A DNA stretch of 60,469 nucleotides from an uncultured Flavobacteriales bacterium (GTDB lineage Bacteria; Bacteroidota; Bacteroidia; Flavobacteriales; UBA1820), in assembly GCA_938023515.1 (NCBI GenBank), contig CALJDR010000060.1:1-60469 (forward strand), given 5' to 3'. The notes under the pieces were generated by a model. The model did no database searches. It worked only from the letters and a program-made list of their open reading frames with translations, and was not told the origin of the DNA. Of this stretch, positions 43,548 through 53,443 are shown in pieces. How positions within the stretch are numbered: position 1 is the stretch's first letter; each line of letters starts with the position of its first letter. A program made the position numbers and the translations under genes.

Positions 43548-45041
43548 ATGAGAAAACTCGCTATGATTTTTGCCGTTCTTACGGCGTTTTCCACTGGGCT
43601 GTGGGCCCAGGCCGACCCGGGCGCATCCGAAAGCCGGGCCAAAAAAGAACGGGAGATCAAAAAATACATCAAGGAACTCGAAGAAGATTCGCTGATGAAC
43701 ACCACTTCGTGGAGCGTGGTGATAAAGAATGTAAAGACCGGGGAAACGATCGTGGAACGCAACTCGTCGGCATCGCTGTCCGGAGCTTCGATCACCAAAC
43801 TGCTCACTACCGGGGCGGCCCTCTCTACGTTGGGAGGTGATTTCCGGTACGAAACGGAACTGGCCTACAGCGGAGAGATCATCGATTCTACCCTGTACGG
43901 TACGCTTTATGTGATAGGCGGCGGCGATCCTACGTTGGGGTCGGATTACGATAAGTTCCTTCCGGGGATCGATTCCGTCTTCTCCGTATGGAAAAAAGCG
44001 GTCAATAAGGCGGGTATCGCCCGCGTAGAAGGGTTCCTGGTGGCCGACAGCCGGTATTTCACCCTCGAGCCGATGGTGGACTCGTGGTCGTGGGACGATG
44101 CCGATACTTACTACGGGACAGGTGTGCTGGGTCTTTCATTCTTCGAAAACAAATGCCGGATCGAATTCGCTCCTTCCGATACGCTCGGCAAACCGGTGAA
44201 GGTCATATCCGTTTTTCCCGAGATACCGGGCGTAAAGGTGGTCAACCGGACTGCTACGGAGGAGGGCCGGGCGAACCGGCTGTGGCTGAGCGCTTCGCCC
44301 CTGCATCCGCTGGAACATTTCGTGACGGGTAGTTTAGGCCGGCAGCGGGGTAAAGTGACCGAAACCGGGGCCAACCGCGCCGCCGGGCTTTCCCTGCTCC
44401 GCGAATTCGAGAAATACCTCTCGGGCAGCCGCGGCGATATGAACGTGGAATACGCTGTATGGGATACCTATACCCCGGAGATCGATACGACGGCCAAAAA
44501 GAACACGATCCTGAAATACTATTCCCCCGAACTGCGTACGATCGCCTCGGTGACCAATAAATACAGCGACAATATGTACGCCGAAACGATATTCCGCACG
44601 ATGGGCAAACTGTTGGGCGAGGGAGATTCGCGGTACGATTCCCGGCAGGTGGAACTGGCCATTCTGGATTCCATCGCCCCGGGCAGCCGTACGCTGAATC
44701 TTCAGGATGGGAGCGGGTTGTCGCGTATGTCGTTCCTCAACGGGCGCTATTATTCCGATTTTCTGATGGAAATGTACCGCACGGATGCCTTTGCGGACTT
44801 TTTCGAATCGCTGGCTGTGCCGGGAGGAGAAGGGACGTTCAAGAACACGATCAAAGATTGTCCTACCCGCACCAACCTGCACCTGAAAAGCGGTTCGCTG
44901 TCGGGGGTGCGGGGGTTGGCCGGGTACAGCCAGAACGGCGGCGAAATGCTCTGTTTCGTCATTATGGTGAACCGCTACCATTCCGTTACTCCGATATCCG
45001 CGCGGCTGAATCCGCTGCTGGAACTGATCAGCGAATACTAA
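43548..45041 (+). CDS. dacB: D-alanyl-D-alanine carboxypeptidase/endopeptidase (PBP4/DacB)
   Basis: 497 residues with a signal peptide ending near LWAQA. Class C penicillin-binding protein trimming peptidoglycan stem peptides. Active-site Ser-x-x-Lys is SITK (in SGASITKLL, about residue 83), the second motif is SDN in KYSDNMYAE, and the third is KSGSLSG near the C-terminus. The long insert between the first two is typical of PBP4. 22 nt after lptB. Confidence 0.93.
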   Translation: MRKLAMIFAVLTAFSTGLWAQADPGASESRAKKEREIKKYIKELEEDSLMNTTSWSVVIKNVKTGETIVERNSSASLSGASITKLLTTGAALSTLGGDFRYETELAYSGEIIDSTLYGTLYVIGGGDPTLGSDYDKFLPGIDSVFSVWKKAVNKAGIARVEGFLVADSRYFTLEPMVDSWSWDDADTYYGTGVLGLSFFENKCRIEFAPSDTLGKPVKVISVFPEIPGVKVVNRTATEEGRANRLWLSASPLHPLEHFVTGSLGRQRGKVTETGANRAAGLSLLREFEKYLSGSRGDMNVEYAVWDTYTPEIDTTAKKNTILKYYSPELRTIASVTNKYSDNMYAETIFRTMGKLLGEGDSRYDSRQVELAILDSIAPGSRTLNLQDGSGLSRMSFLNGRYYSDFLMEMYRTDAFADFFESLAVPGGEGTFKNTIKDCPTRTNLHLKSGSLSGVRGLAGYSQNGGEMLCFVIMVNRYHSVTPISARLNPLLELISEY

Positions 45042-45073
45042 ATCCGATAACTAAAAAAGAGGTGTAAAAAGGT

Positions 45074-45081
45074 TAACTTTG
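45074..45081 (+). promoter_or_regulatory. -7 box TAACTTTG for purL
   Basis: Exact TAnnTTTG match. It covers the in-frame upstream start at 45079, so the ATG at 45109 is the start. Confidence 0.65.
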
Positions 45082-45108
45082 CGCCGTAATAAATCCGAAA
45101 ATACAAAC

Positions 45109-48100
45109 ATGCTGTCCTTCTTCAAATCCCCCGCCGACGTGATTTACGTGGTGGATACCGATCAGTACCTGTCTAATGAGTCTGTGGAACGCCTTACATG
45201 GCTTTTCGGCGGTGCTCGCCAGATCCTGGAGCCCACTTACCCGGGCCGTTATGTGGGCCCCCGCAAGGAGATGCTCACCCCGTGGAGTACCAATGCGGTG
45301 GAGATTTGCCAGAACATGGGCGTGGCCGGGATCAAACGTATAGAACAGTTCGTGGAAGAAGACCGGGTGGAAGTATTCGACCCGATGCTGTACCAGAAAT
45401 ACGACGGGCTCGATCAGTTCCTTTTCACTACCTCGCGCAAGGCGGAGGACATCGTCGAGATCACAGATATCCGCGCGTATAACGAGCAGGAGGGTCTTGC
45501 TCTTTCCGGGGAAGAGATCGCCTATCTCGAAGGTCTGTCCAAAAAACTGGGCCGGCCGCTCACCGACAGCGAAGTATTCGGTTTTTCCCAGGTCAACTCC
45601 GAGCATTGCCGCCACAAGATATTCAACGGCCAGTTTATCGTCGACGGGCAGGTGAAGGAACTTTCCCTGTTCAAGCTCATCAAACGTACGACCGAAAAAC
45701 AGCACGACTATATCGTCTCGGCCTACAAGGACAACGTGGCGTTCCTCACCGGCCCGAAAGTCGAGCAGTTTGCTCCCGCACGCGGGGATGAACCCTCGGA
45801 ATATGAGGTAAAAGACATAGAATCCGTTATTTCCGTCAAGGCCGAAACCCATAATTTTCCGACCACCGTCGAACCGTTCAACGGAGCGGCCACCGGCAGC
45901 GGCGGCGAAATACGCGACCGTCTGGCCGGCGGTAAAGGCTCCCTGCCGTTGGGTGGTACGGCGGTCTATATGACCTCCTATCCCCGCAGCGAGCAGGGAC
46001 GCCCTTGGGAAGAAGAGATAAACGAGCGCCCGTGGCTGTACCAGACACCGATGGACGTACTGATAAAAGCTTCCAACGGCGCTTCGGATTTCGGTAATAA
46101 GTTCGGCCAGCCGCTTATCTGCGGTTCGGTGCTCACCTTTGAGCACGAAGAAGGCGGCCGTACGCTGGGCTATGACAAGGTCATTATGCTGGCGGGCGGA
46201 GTAGGCTTTGCCAAAAAAGAGGACGCCCTGAAGTCCGACCCGCAAAAAGGCGACAAGATCGTCGTGCTGGGCGGAGATAACTACCGGATCGGGATGGGCG
46301 GCGGCGCCGTATCGTCCGTAGATACCGGGCAATACGCTTCGAATGTAGAACTCAACGCCGTACAGCGCTCCAACCCCGAGATGCAAAAACGCGTGTCCAA
46401 TACCATCCGGGCATTGGTGGAATCGTCCGACAACCCGGTCGTTTCTATCCACGACCACGGGGCCGGGGGACACCTGAACTGTCTTTCGGAACTGGTAGAG
46501 GCTACCGGCGGTACGATCGAACTGGATAAACTGCCCGTGGGCGACCCGACCCTTTCCGCCAAAGAAATCGTCGGCAACGAAAGCCAGGAGCGTATGGGAC
46601 TGGTGGTGAAAGAGAAAGATGTGGCCCTGCTCCAAAAGATAGCCGACCGCGAGCGGAGCCCGATGTATGTGGTGGGCGAAGCGACCGGCGATATGCAGTT
46701 CCGTTTCGAGAGCGAAAAGACGGGCAAGGCCCCGATAGACCTTCAGCTTTCCGATATGTTCGGTTCCGCGCCGAAAACGGTGATGGAAGACCGGACGGTG
46801 GAGCGCATTTATGAAGACGTACAATACGACAAAGCTAAAATCGGCGAATATATAGAGAATGTCCTGCAGCTCGAATCCGTAGCCTGCAAGGACTACCTGA
46901 CCAATAAAGTAGACCGCTGCGTAACGGGCCGTGTAGCCCGCCAACAGACCACAGGGGCTTTGCAACTGCCGCTGGCCGACCTGGGTGCGATGGCGCTCGA
47001 CTACCAGGGAAAAGAGGGTATTGCCACTTCGATCGGTCATGCGCCGGTAGAGGCCCTCATCGATCCCCGCGCCGGTTCCCGTCTGTCGGTCGCCGAGGCG
47101 CTGACCAACATCGTATTCGCGCCGCTTACGCATGGGCTGGGTGGTATTTCGCTGAGCGCGAACTGGATGTGGCCCTGCCGCAACGAAGGGGAGGATGCCG
47201 CGCTGTATGCCGCCGTGGAGTCCCTTTCGGATTTTGCCGTGGAGTTGGGCGTGAACGTACCTACGGGTAAGGATTCGCTGTCCATGACCCAGAAATACAA
47301 GGACGGTACCCGGGTGCTTTCTCCCGGTACGGTCATTGTTTCCGCCGCCGGCGAAGTGTCCGACGTGCGGGGAATATTGACGCCTTACCTGCGCCGGAAG
47401 GGGGATCACGATATCGTATATGTCGATTTCTCCCACAGCCCGAGGGAACTCGGGGGGTCGGCCTTTGCCCAAACGCTGGGCCGTGTGGGTCGCCGTACGC
47501 CGGATGTAAAAGATACCGAGTATTTCAAAAAGGCATTCGCCGCCGTACAAGCCGTTATCGGCCGGGGATTGGCGGTGTCTGGGCACGATATTTCCGCCGG
47601 GGGTATTTTGACCACCCTTTTGGAGATGTGTTTCGCTCAGGTAAATCTCGGGGCGGAAATAGACCTTTCTTCCCTGGGGGAAGAAGATTCGGTAAAACTC
47701 CTTTTCGCCCAGAATCCCGGAGTGCTGCTTCAGGTGCGCGATACGGAAGCGGTCCGGAAAATATTCGAAGAATACGGCGTGGAAATTCATGTGATAGGAC
47801 GTGCCAAGGCCGGAAAGGAACTGAAGGTGAAGAACGGTGAAGAAACGTTGTCGTTCCACGTGCCGCAACTGCGCGACGTCTGGTATAAATCCTCTTACCT
47901 GCTCGACCGCCGTCAAAGCGGGGCGCAGAAGGCCAAGGAACGCTACGATAATTATAAACAACAGCCGCTGAGCTACGTGTTCCCGGAAGGGTTCACGGGT
48001 CAGGCGGCCGATATGGGACTGGACAATGCGCGGCGGAAGCCGACCGGGATCAAAGCGGCTATCATTCGCGAGCAGGGCTCCAATTCGGAGCGGGAAATGG

Positions 48101-48801
48101 CGCACGCTCTGTATCTGGCCGGATTCGATGTGAAAGACGTCCATATGACCGACCTGATCGAAGGACGGGAAGACCTTTCGGATGTCAACCTCATTGCAGC
48201 CGTCGGCGGATTCTCCAATTCCGACGTGCTGGGTTCCGCCAAAGGATGGGCCGGTTCCTTCAAATACAATGAGAAGGCCCGCAAGGCTTTGGAAAACTTC
48301 TTCGCCCGCGAGGATACGTTGTCCCTGGGTATCTGCAACGGCTGCCAGCTTTTCGTCGAACTGGGGCTGATCAATCCGGAACATGCCGAAAAACCTTCGA
48401 TGCTGCACAACGACTCGCATAAGCACGAATGTGCATTTGTCAATGTGGATATCCCGGAAAACAATACCGTGATGCTCTCCTCGCTTTCCGGCTCGCGCCT
48501 GGGTGTGTGGGTATCACACGGGGAAGGAAAATTCAACCTCCCTCTCCCGGAGGATTCGTATAATATTGCCGCCCGTTATTCGTACAGCGGCTATCCCGGT
48601 AATCCGAACGGTTCCGATTACGATGTGGCCGCGATGGCCTCGGCCGATGGACGCCATTTGGTAATGATGCCGCATATGGAACGGAGTCTCCATCCCTGGA
48701 CATGGGGTTATTACAATACCCTCCGCGCTGCGGATGAGGTATCGCCTTGGCTGGAGGCTTTCGTCAATGCCCGTAAATGGGTGGAAAACAATAAGAAATA
48801 A
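45109..48801 (+). CDS. purL: Phosphoribosylformylglycinamidine synthase (long form)
   Basis: 1230 residues. The fourth step of purine synthesis, turning FGAR and glutamine into FGAM. A long single-chain enzyme: N-terminal domain, two AIRS-like ATP-binding halves (GSGGEIRDRLAGG about 265; SVNWMWPC region about 685), and a C-terminal class I glutaminase with nucleophile Cys in LGICNGCQLF and HGEGKFNLP. Shorter than proteobacterial PurL but normal for Bacteroidota. ATG at 45109 (MLSFFKSPAD) is set by the promoter. Confidence 0.95.
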   Translation: MLSFFKSPADVIYVVDTDQYLSNESVERLTWLFGGARQILEPTYPGRYVGPRKEMLTPWSTNAVEICQNMGVAGIKRIEQFVEEDRVEVFDPMLYQKYDGLDQFLFTTSRKAEDIVEITDIRAYNEQEGLALSGEEIAYLEGLSKKLGRPLTDSEVFGFSQVNSEHCRHKIFNGQFIVDGQVKELSLFKLIKRTTEKQHDYIVSAYKDNVAFLTGPKVEQFAPARGDEPSEYEVKDIESVISVKAETHNFPTTVEPFNGAATGSGGEIRDRLAGGKGSLPLGGTAVYMTSYPRSEQGRPWEEEINERPWLYQTPMDVLIKASNGASDFGNKFGQPLICGSVLTFEHEEGGRTLGYDKVIMLAGGVGFAKKEDALKSDPQKGDKIVVLGGDNYRIGMGGGAVSSVDTGQYASNVELNAVQRSNPEMQKRVSNTIRALVESSDNPVVSIHDHGAGGHLNCLSELVEATGGTIELDKLPVGDPTLSAKEIVGNESQERMGLVVKEKDVALLQKIADRERSPMYVVGEATGDMQFRFESEKTGKAPIDLQLSDMFGSAPKTVMEDRTVERIYEDVQYDKAKIGEYIENVLQLESVACKDYLTNKVDRCVTGRVARQQTTGALQLPLADLGAMALDYQGKEGIATSIGHAPVEALIDPRAGSRLSVAEALTNIVFAPLTHGLGGISLSANWMWPCRNEGEDAALYAAVESLSDFAVELGVNVPTGKDSLSMTQKYKDGTRVLSPGTVIVSAAGEVSDVRGILTPYLRRKGDHDIVYVDFSHSPRELGGSAFAQTLGRVGRRTPDVKDTEYFKKAFAAVQAVIGRGLAVSGHDISAGGILTTLLEMCFAQVNLGAEIDLSSLGEEDSVKLLFAQNPGVLLQVRDTEAVRKIFEEYGVEIHVIGRAKAGKELKVKNGEETLSFHVPQLRDVWYKSSYLLDRRQSGAQKAKERYDNYKQQPLSYVFPEGFTGQAADMGLDNARRKPTGIKAAIIREQGSNSEREMAHALYLAGFDVKDVHMTDLIEGREDLSDVNLIAAVGGFSNSDVLGSAKGWAGSFKYNEKARKALENFFAREDTLSLGICNGCQLFVELGLINPEHAEKPSMLHNDSHKHECAFVNVDIPENNTVMLSSLSGSRLGVWVSHGEGKFNLPLPEDSYNIAARYSYSGYPGNPNGSDYDVAAMASADGRHLVMMPHMERSLHPWTWGYYNTLRAADEVSPWLEAFVNARKWVENNKK

Positions 48802-48812
48802 CCAGTATTATT

Positions 48813-49199
48813 ATGGTGCGTCCGAATAAAAAATTCTTTATGGCTGTTGTGGCCGCCGTTGCGCTGGTCATTCTGGTATTGGTCATCTGTGTATATGCCG
48901 GGGTTTTCTCGTCCGGCGATCCGCTGGACCGGAAACTCAATATGGAAACTTACGAGCAGGATATGGAGCAAATCCTTCAGGGCCTTTCCCCGGACGACCG
49001 GACGGCGCTGCTCAGCGGATTGATGCTGAGCTATTATAAAAAAGAGAACGTGGCAGGCCGGACTTACCGCGATTTTCTGGAATCGGGCCAAAAAATGCAG
49101 GGAGAGTACATGGAAATGGTAGACCGGGATATGAAAGATTTTCTCCGCCGGGACAGCCTGCAAAAGGATTCCCTGCGCCGCGATAGCTTGGCAAAATAA
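48813..49199 (+). CDS. Small single-TM protein with RRDSL repeats
   Basis: 128 residues. One strongly hydrophobic segment (about residues 8-32) is followed by a hydrophilic, helical region. The end carries three copies of a short unit, RRDSLQ, KDSLR, RRDSLA. It probably anchors in the inner membrane with its C-terminus outside. 11 nt after purL and 8 nt before the YggS gene, so co-transcribed. Not recognised. Confidence 0.6.
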   Translation: MVRPNKKFFMAVVAAVALVILVLVICVYAGVFSSGDPLDRKLNMETYEQDMEQILQGLSPDDRTALLSGLMLSYYKKENVAGRTYRDFLESGQKMQGEYMEMVDRDMKDFLRRDSLQKDSLRRDSLAK

Positions 49200-49207
49200 T
49201 AAACGGA

Positions 49208-49882
49208 ATGAATATGGGTATCGCACAGAATATAGAACGTATAAATGCCTTGCTCCCGCAGGGTGTTACGTTGGTGGCCGTATCCAAGACCAAGCCCGAC
49301 GAGGATATCCTGGAGGCCTATGGGGCCGGGCAGCGTATTTTCGGGGAAAACAAGGTGCAGGAAATGTGCGCCAAATACGAACGCCTGCCCAAGGACATCG
49401 AATGGCATATGATAGGCCATTTGCAGAGCAACAAGATAAAATTCATCGTGCCGTTCGTACGGATGATCCATAGCGTCGATTCGCCCGACCTGCTGCGCAA
49501 GATAAATGCGGCGGCGGAAAAGGCAGGCCGCCGGATAGATTGTCTGCTGGAGGTACATATCGCCCGGGAGGAGACCAAATTCGGTTTTTCCGGAGAAGAA
49601 GCCTTGGAAATGGCTTTGGGCGATGAGGTGAAAAATATGGAATGGGTCCGGGTGAAGGGCCTGATGGGGATGGCTTCCAATACGCCCGATATGGAATGGG
49701 TGCGGGAGGAATTCAAGACCCTGAAGGGCTATTCGGATCGGTTAAAGTCCCGTGCGCCCGAAATGGATGTGCTTTCCATGGGCATGAGCGGGGATTATCC
49801 CGTAGCCGTGGAATGCGGATCGACGATGGTGCGCGTGGGGAGCGGGATATTCGGGATACGAAATTATCAGGCAGAAGGATAA
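49208..49882 (+). CDS. YggS-family PLP-binding protein
   Basis: 224 residues, an alanine-racemase-like TIM barrel lacking the second domain. The PLP Lys lies in AVSKTKPDEDI about residue 24, followed by GENKVQEM, IGHLQSNK and SMGMSGDYPVAVECGSTMVRVGS, the last quoted by its key motif SMGMSxD. Homologues keep PLP homeostasis. ATG at 49214 is an alternative start. Confidence 0.93.
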   Translation: MNMGIAQNIERINALLPQGVTLVAVSKTKPDEDILEAYGAGQRIFGENKVQEMCAKYERLPKDIEWHMIGHLQSNKIKFIVPFVRMIHSVDSPDLLRKINAAAEKAGRRIDCLLEVHIAREETKFGFSGEEALEMALGDEVKNMEWVRVKGLMGMASNTPDMEWVREEFKTLKGYSDRLKSRAPEMDVLSMGMSGDYPVAVECGSTMVRVGSGIFGIRNYQAEG

Positions 49883-49900
49883 AGGTAAAGGAGGCAGATT

Positions 49901-51010
49901 TTGTACGCAGTAGTGGATTTGGAAACGACCGGAGGGCGTTTCAGCGAAGAAGGTATCACCGAAGTGGCGATCTACAAATTCGACGGGCGCGAAGTGGTCG
50001 ACCGGCTGGTATCGCTGGTTAATCCTATGCGGCCGATCGATCCGTATGTGACAAAACTCACGGGTATCGACAATAAAATGCTCCGTCGCGCGCCCCGTTT
50101 TTACGAGCTGGCCAAGCGCATCGTGGAGATCACTGAGGGCTGTATCGTGGTAGCGCACAATGCCGATTTCGACTACCGGATGCTGCGTCAGGAATTCGCC
50201 CGTCTGGGTTATGTGTACGAGCGCAATACGATTTGCACGGTCAAGGAATCCCAGCGCCTGATGCCGGGGCTGGAAAGCTATTCCCTGGGACGTTTGTGCC
50301 GCTTTTTAGGAATCCCCGTCGCTTCGCGCCACCGCGCATACGGCGATGCCGAAGCCACCGTAAAACTCCTGCAGATACTCATCGAGAAAGATACTTCCAA
50401 AAAGATTGTCAAGGCGGCTTCCAAACCTGTGCAGAAACTTTCCCGCAAGGAAATGAAGTATCGCCTGATCCTGGATACCCTGCCTACTTTTGCCGGTGTA
50501 TTCCAGATATTGGACAAGGACAAGAATATCATTTATATCGGCCGGACTAACAATATTTACAAGCAGATGACCCATCTGCTTTCGCTCGACACCCAGGCCG
50601 GAAGGGCTATACAGGACGGCATTAATTCGGTGACGTGGGAGGAGACGCCCAGTCAGTTGATATCGTATCTCAAATACATCGGCCAGGTCCGTGAGATTGA
50701 ACCTCCGCTCAACGGGAAGCTCCGTCCGCGGAAAATGACCCGGACACTGGCTATGACTTTTCCGCCGGACAAGACTATGCTCATTTTCGATAAAGGGCAG
50801 AAAGTGACCGACCGGGCGGTAGTGTTGGTAGAAAAGGGAGAATTAAAGGGCTACAGCTATGTTGACCTGAATTATCAGGTGAACAATCTCGAAGTCCTGC
50901 GTACCCGCCTGACGCCGCTGGAAAATACGCCGGACAACCTGTATGCCGTGCGCGCTTTTATCCGTAAGGGTGGCCCGGGAGTACACATAGAGTATTTGGA
51001 CGAAAAGTAA
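49901..51010 (+). CDS. DEDDh exonuclease fused to a GIY-YIG-like nuclease
   Basis: 369 residues. N-terminal epsilon-like exonuclease: DLETTGG, NADFDYRML, and HRAYGDAEAT. A UvrC-like GIY-YIG region follows from about 200: TFAGVFQILDK then IIYIGRTNNIYKQM. The C-terminal 120 residues are unassigned. Fusion of the Pol III epsilon fold with GIY-YIG is known in Bacteroidota and proposed for repair. It starts with TTG at 49901, preceded by AAAGGAGG, a near-perfect Shine-Dalgarno that fixes the start. Confidence 0.88.
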   Translation: MYAVVDLETTGGRFSEEGITEVAIYKFDGREVVDRLVSLVNPMRPIDPYVTKLTGIDNKMLRRAPRFYELAKRIVEITEGCIVVAHNADFDYRMLRQEFARLGYVYERNTICTVKESQRLMPGLESYSLGRLCRFLGIPVASRHRAYGDAEATVKLLQILIEKDTSKKIVKAASKPVQKLSRKEMKYRLILDTLPTFAGVFQILDKDKNIIYIGRTNNIYKQMTHLLSLDTQAGRAIQDGINSVTWEETPSQLISYLKYIGQVREIEPPLNGKLRPRKMTRTLAMTFPPDKTMLIFDKGQKVTDRAVVLVEKGELKGYSYVDLNYQVNNLEVLRTRLTPLENTPDNLYAVRAFIRKGGPGVHIEYLDEK

Positions 51011-51031
51011 GTTCGCAGAAGGTTCTCGTTT

Positions 51032-52459
51032 TTATTTTTTTTCAAAAAATTCGTCGGGGAAGCCCATCAGGTAAACTTTTTTCCGTGCCCGGGTAACGGC
51101 CGTGTACAGCCAGCGCAGGTATTCTACCGAAAGTTTTGGCTCGGCCATCCACACCTGTTCCACCAGAACATTGTCCCAGCCGCCCCCCTGCGCTTTATGG
51201 CAGGTTACAGCATAGCCGAACTTTACCTGAATGGCGTTGTAGTATTCGTTCTTGGCTAATTCTTCATAGCGTTTGCGGGGCGGCAGGTCGGCATAATCTT
51301 TCATCGCCTCTTCAAAAAAGGCTTTGGCCCGTTCCTCCGGGAGCGCGGCGGAATCCGAATAAATGGAATCCAGCAGGATGACGGCTTCGAACTTGGGCAT
51401 CTGCGGGTAATCCGTCAGGCTTAGTTCGATCCGGGCGAATCGCATGCCGTACATTTCCTCCTCTTTCCGTACGCTCATCACTTCGGCCAGGTCGCCGTTG
51501 GCGATAAACCCGCAGGGGGATTTTTCGTCCACCCAGAAATAATTGTTCTTGATCACCATCAGGATATCCCCGGTGGCGATCTCTCCCTCGGAGAGTTTCA
51601 CCCGGGAGCGTATCTGCGCATTGAACAGGCCGGCCCGTTTGTTGGACCGGGTGATAATGATTGTTTCCGATTCCCCGCCGGCACTGTATGAACCTTCTAT
51701 CGCGCTCTGTATATCGTATCCGTCCTCCAGCCGGACAAAATCCGGGCCCGTGCGGAACTTCAGGGAGCCCCATTGTAACTTGTCCGGATCTGCCATTGCC
51801 TGGCGGATCGCCGTCGCGTTGTGCAGGATATCCGATTTTTGGCTTTGCCGGTACACCCGGGTTAGGTCCATCCCCGTACAATCTATCCCGTAACCCGATT
51901 CGAAAGTGCGCTCCTCCAGGGCCGGGGAGTCCGAATATCCTACAGGTGGCAACTGAGCCCGGTCGCCGACCAAGATAAGACGGCATCCGGCCCCACTGAA
52001 TACATAGCTCAATAGGTCGTCGAGTAGGGACGAGGAAGAATTTACCAGCGATTCCCCCGGCCGGTCGGTGAGCATCGACGCTTCGTCCACGATGAATACG
52101 GCGTTTTTCAGTTTGTTTGGCCGCATCGAAAAAGATATACCTCCGCTTTCCCGCGGTACGACGGCGTAGATCTGTTTGTGTATGGTATAAGCCCGCATAC
52201 CGGAGTATCCGGCCATTACTTTGGCGGCACGGCCGGTCGGGGCCATCAGGACGGCTTTCCGTCCGGTGTTGTAGAGGGTGCGCACCAGGGCCGCTATGAT
52301 GCTTGTCTTTCCGGTTCCGGCATATCCCCGCAGGATAAAGATGCGCCGGTTGTCCGGCCCCGATACAAATCCTGCCAGCGATTCTATAGCCGAAAGCTGC
52401 TCTTCGGAAGGCTCGAAGGGGAAATTGGAGAGTATCTGTTCGGACAGGGTGTCGTTCAT
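51032..52459 (-). CDS. RecD-like superfamily 1 helicase/AAA ATPase
   Basis: 475 residues. Walker A RGYAGTGKTSI near residue 40, VDEASML (Walker B) about 123, GDRAQLPPVG, and TCHKAQGGGWDNVLV near the C-terminus show an SF1B DNA helicase of the RecD2/Dda type. The catalytic Arg finger area is VTRARKKVYL. No fused RecD N-terminal domain is present. The -7 box at 52478 excludes the longer start and supports the ATG at 52459. Confidence 0.88.
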   Translation of the reverse strand: MNDTLSEQILSNFPFEPSEEQLSAIESLAGFVSGPDNRRIFILRGYAGTGKTSIIAALVRTLYNTGRKAVLMAPTGRAAKVMAGYSGMRAYTIHKQIYAVVPRESGGISFSMRPNKLKNAVFIVDEASMLTDRPGESLVNSSSSLLDDLLSYVFSGAGCRLILVGDRAQLPPVGYSDSPALEERTFESGYGIDCTGMDLTRVYRQSQKSDILHNATAIRQAMADPDKLQWGSLKFRTGPDFVRLEDGYDIQSAIEGSYSAGGESETIIITRSNKRAGLFNAQIRSRVKLSEGEIATGDILMVIKNNYFWVDEKSPCGFIANGDLAEVMSVRKEEEMYGMRFARIELSLTDYPQMPKFEAVILLDSIYSDSAALPEERAKAFFEEAMKDYADLPPRKRYEELAKNEYYNAIQVKFGYAVTCHKAQGGGWDNVLVEQVWMAEPKLSVEYLRWLYTAVTRARKKVYLMGFPDEFFEKK

Positions 52460-52477
52460 GGGCAGTCGGCGGATGTA

Positions 52478-52485
52478 CAAATTTA
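52478..52485 (-). promoter_or_regulatory. -7 box TAAATTTG for the helicase gene
   Basis: Exact TAnnTTTG on the minus strand, leader about 13 nt. Confidence 0.65.
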
Positions 52486-52561
52486 CTCATTTTATTTCCT
52501 CCGGCGGTCGTCTTCCCGAGGATTGCGGTGGATTAACGGATGGATGTTGCCAAAAAAATCG

Positions 52562-52569
52562 TAGTTTTG
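52562..52569 (+). promoter_or_regulatory. -7 box TAGTTTTG for DUF3822-rsmD
   Basis: Exact TAnnTTTG match, about 20 nt before the ATG at 52589. Confidence 0.6.
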
Positions 52570-52588
52570 TCTTCCCGGAACAAACCAA

Positions 52589-53443
52589 ATGCCCAAAGAT
52601 ACCGATTGCATCGTATATGCCGATAAAAGGCTTTCCGCCCCTGCTACAGAGGCGGAGGCGTTCGATTTGGCCGTAGAGGTGGGCGAATGCGGTTTTTCTT
52701 TTTCCCTTGCTTCCGCTTCTACCGGGGAGTATCTGGCCGCTGGTCACCTGTCCCTTCCTTTGGGAGGTTCCCACAGGCGCCTACTGGAAAAGATGATCCG
52801 TTTTTTTGAAACGACGGCTCCTTTTTCGGGATTGGAATACCGTCGGGTCGACCTTGTTTACCTGGACCGGGATTTTACATTGGTGCCCGAGGGATTGTTC
52901 GACTGCGAAAAGGCGGGTGATCTGCTCAGTTTTGCCATGGGAAAGGATCTCAAAGATGGAGTTCTTTATGAAATAGTTGGGCAAGCTGCGTGTGTCTTTT
53001 GCAGTCGGGAGGATTTTGTCCGTTATTTTGCCACAAAAGCCGAGTCCGTACGGGAGCATCACGGTGCGGCCGTATTTTTGCATCGCGCTTTTTCGCAGCG
53101 GCAGTCCGGACGCTGTGTCCATGCCAATTCTTCGGACGGTTATCTGCAGGTAGTGGTCACGGAAGATGAAAAACTCATTCTGGATAATGTTTTTCGTATC
53201 GAAAGGCAGGAAGATTTTATGTATTATCTGCTTTTGACAGCCAACCAGACCGGAACGAATGTGTCCCACACGCCGTTTATCCTTTACGGAGCACCGGAGG
53301 TCTATCTGAAGAATATGGCGGAAATAAACCGTTGTCTGGCGAATTACCGTTTTGCCGGTCGGTGCCCGTCGGAACGTTTTTCCCCGGCCCTGGACTTTGT
53401 GGCCGGGTACGAATACTATAATCTATTGGGAGGAAAGTTATGA
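52589..53443 (+). CDS. DUF3822-family protein
   Basis: 284 residues, alternating alpha/beta, probably an actin/RNase-H-like fold. Visible features are FDLAVEVGECGFSFSL near residue 27 and the end LDFVAGYEYYNLLGG. The family is Bacteroidota-specific and usually just upstream of rsmD, as here with ATGA overlap. Role unknown; linkage hints at ribosome or rRNA modification. No signal peptide. Confidence 0.8.
   Translation: MPKDTDCIVYADKRLSAPATEAEAFDLAVEVGECGFSFSLASASTGEYLAAGHLSLPLGGSHRRLLEKMIRFFETTAPFSGLEYRRVDLVYLDRDFTLVPEGLFDCEKAGDLLSFAMGKDLKDGVLYEIVGQAACVFCSREDFVRYFATKAESVREHHGAAVFLHRAFSQRQSGRCVHANSSDGYLQVVVTEDEKLILDNVFRIERQEDFMYYLLLTANQTGTNVSHTPFILYGAPEVYLKNMAEINRCLANYRFAGRCPSERFSPALDFVAGYEYYNLLGGKL

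Noticed and set aside
45073..48426. Long open frame (1117 codons) antisense to purL
   Set aside because: Shadow of GC-rich codon use; purL is complete and family-matched, and the antisense translation has no recognisable domain.
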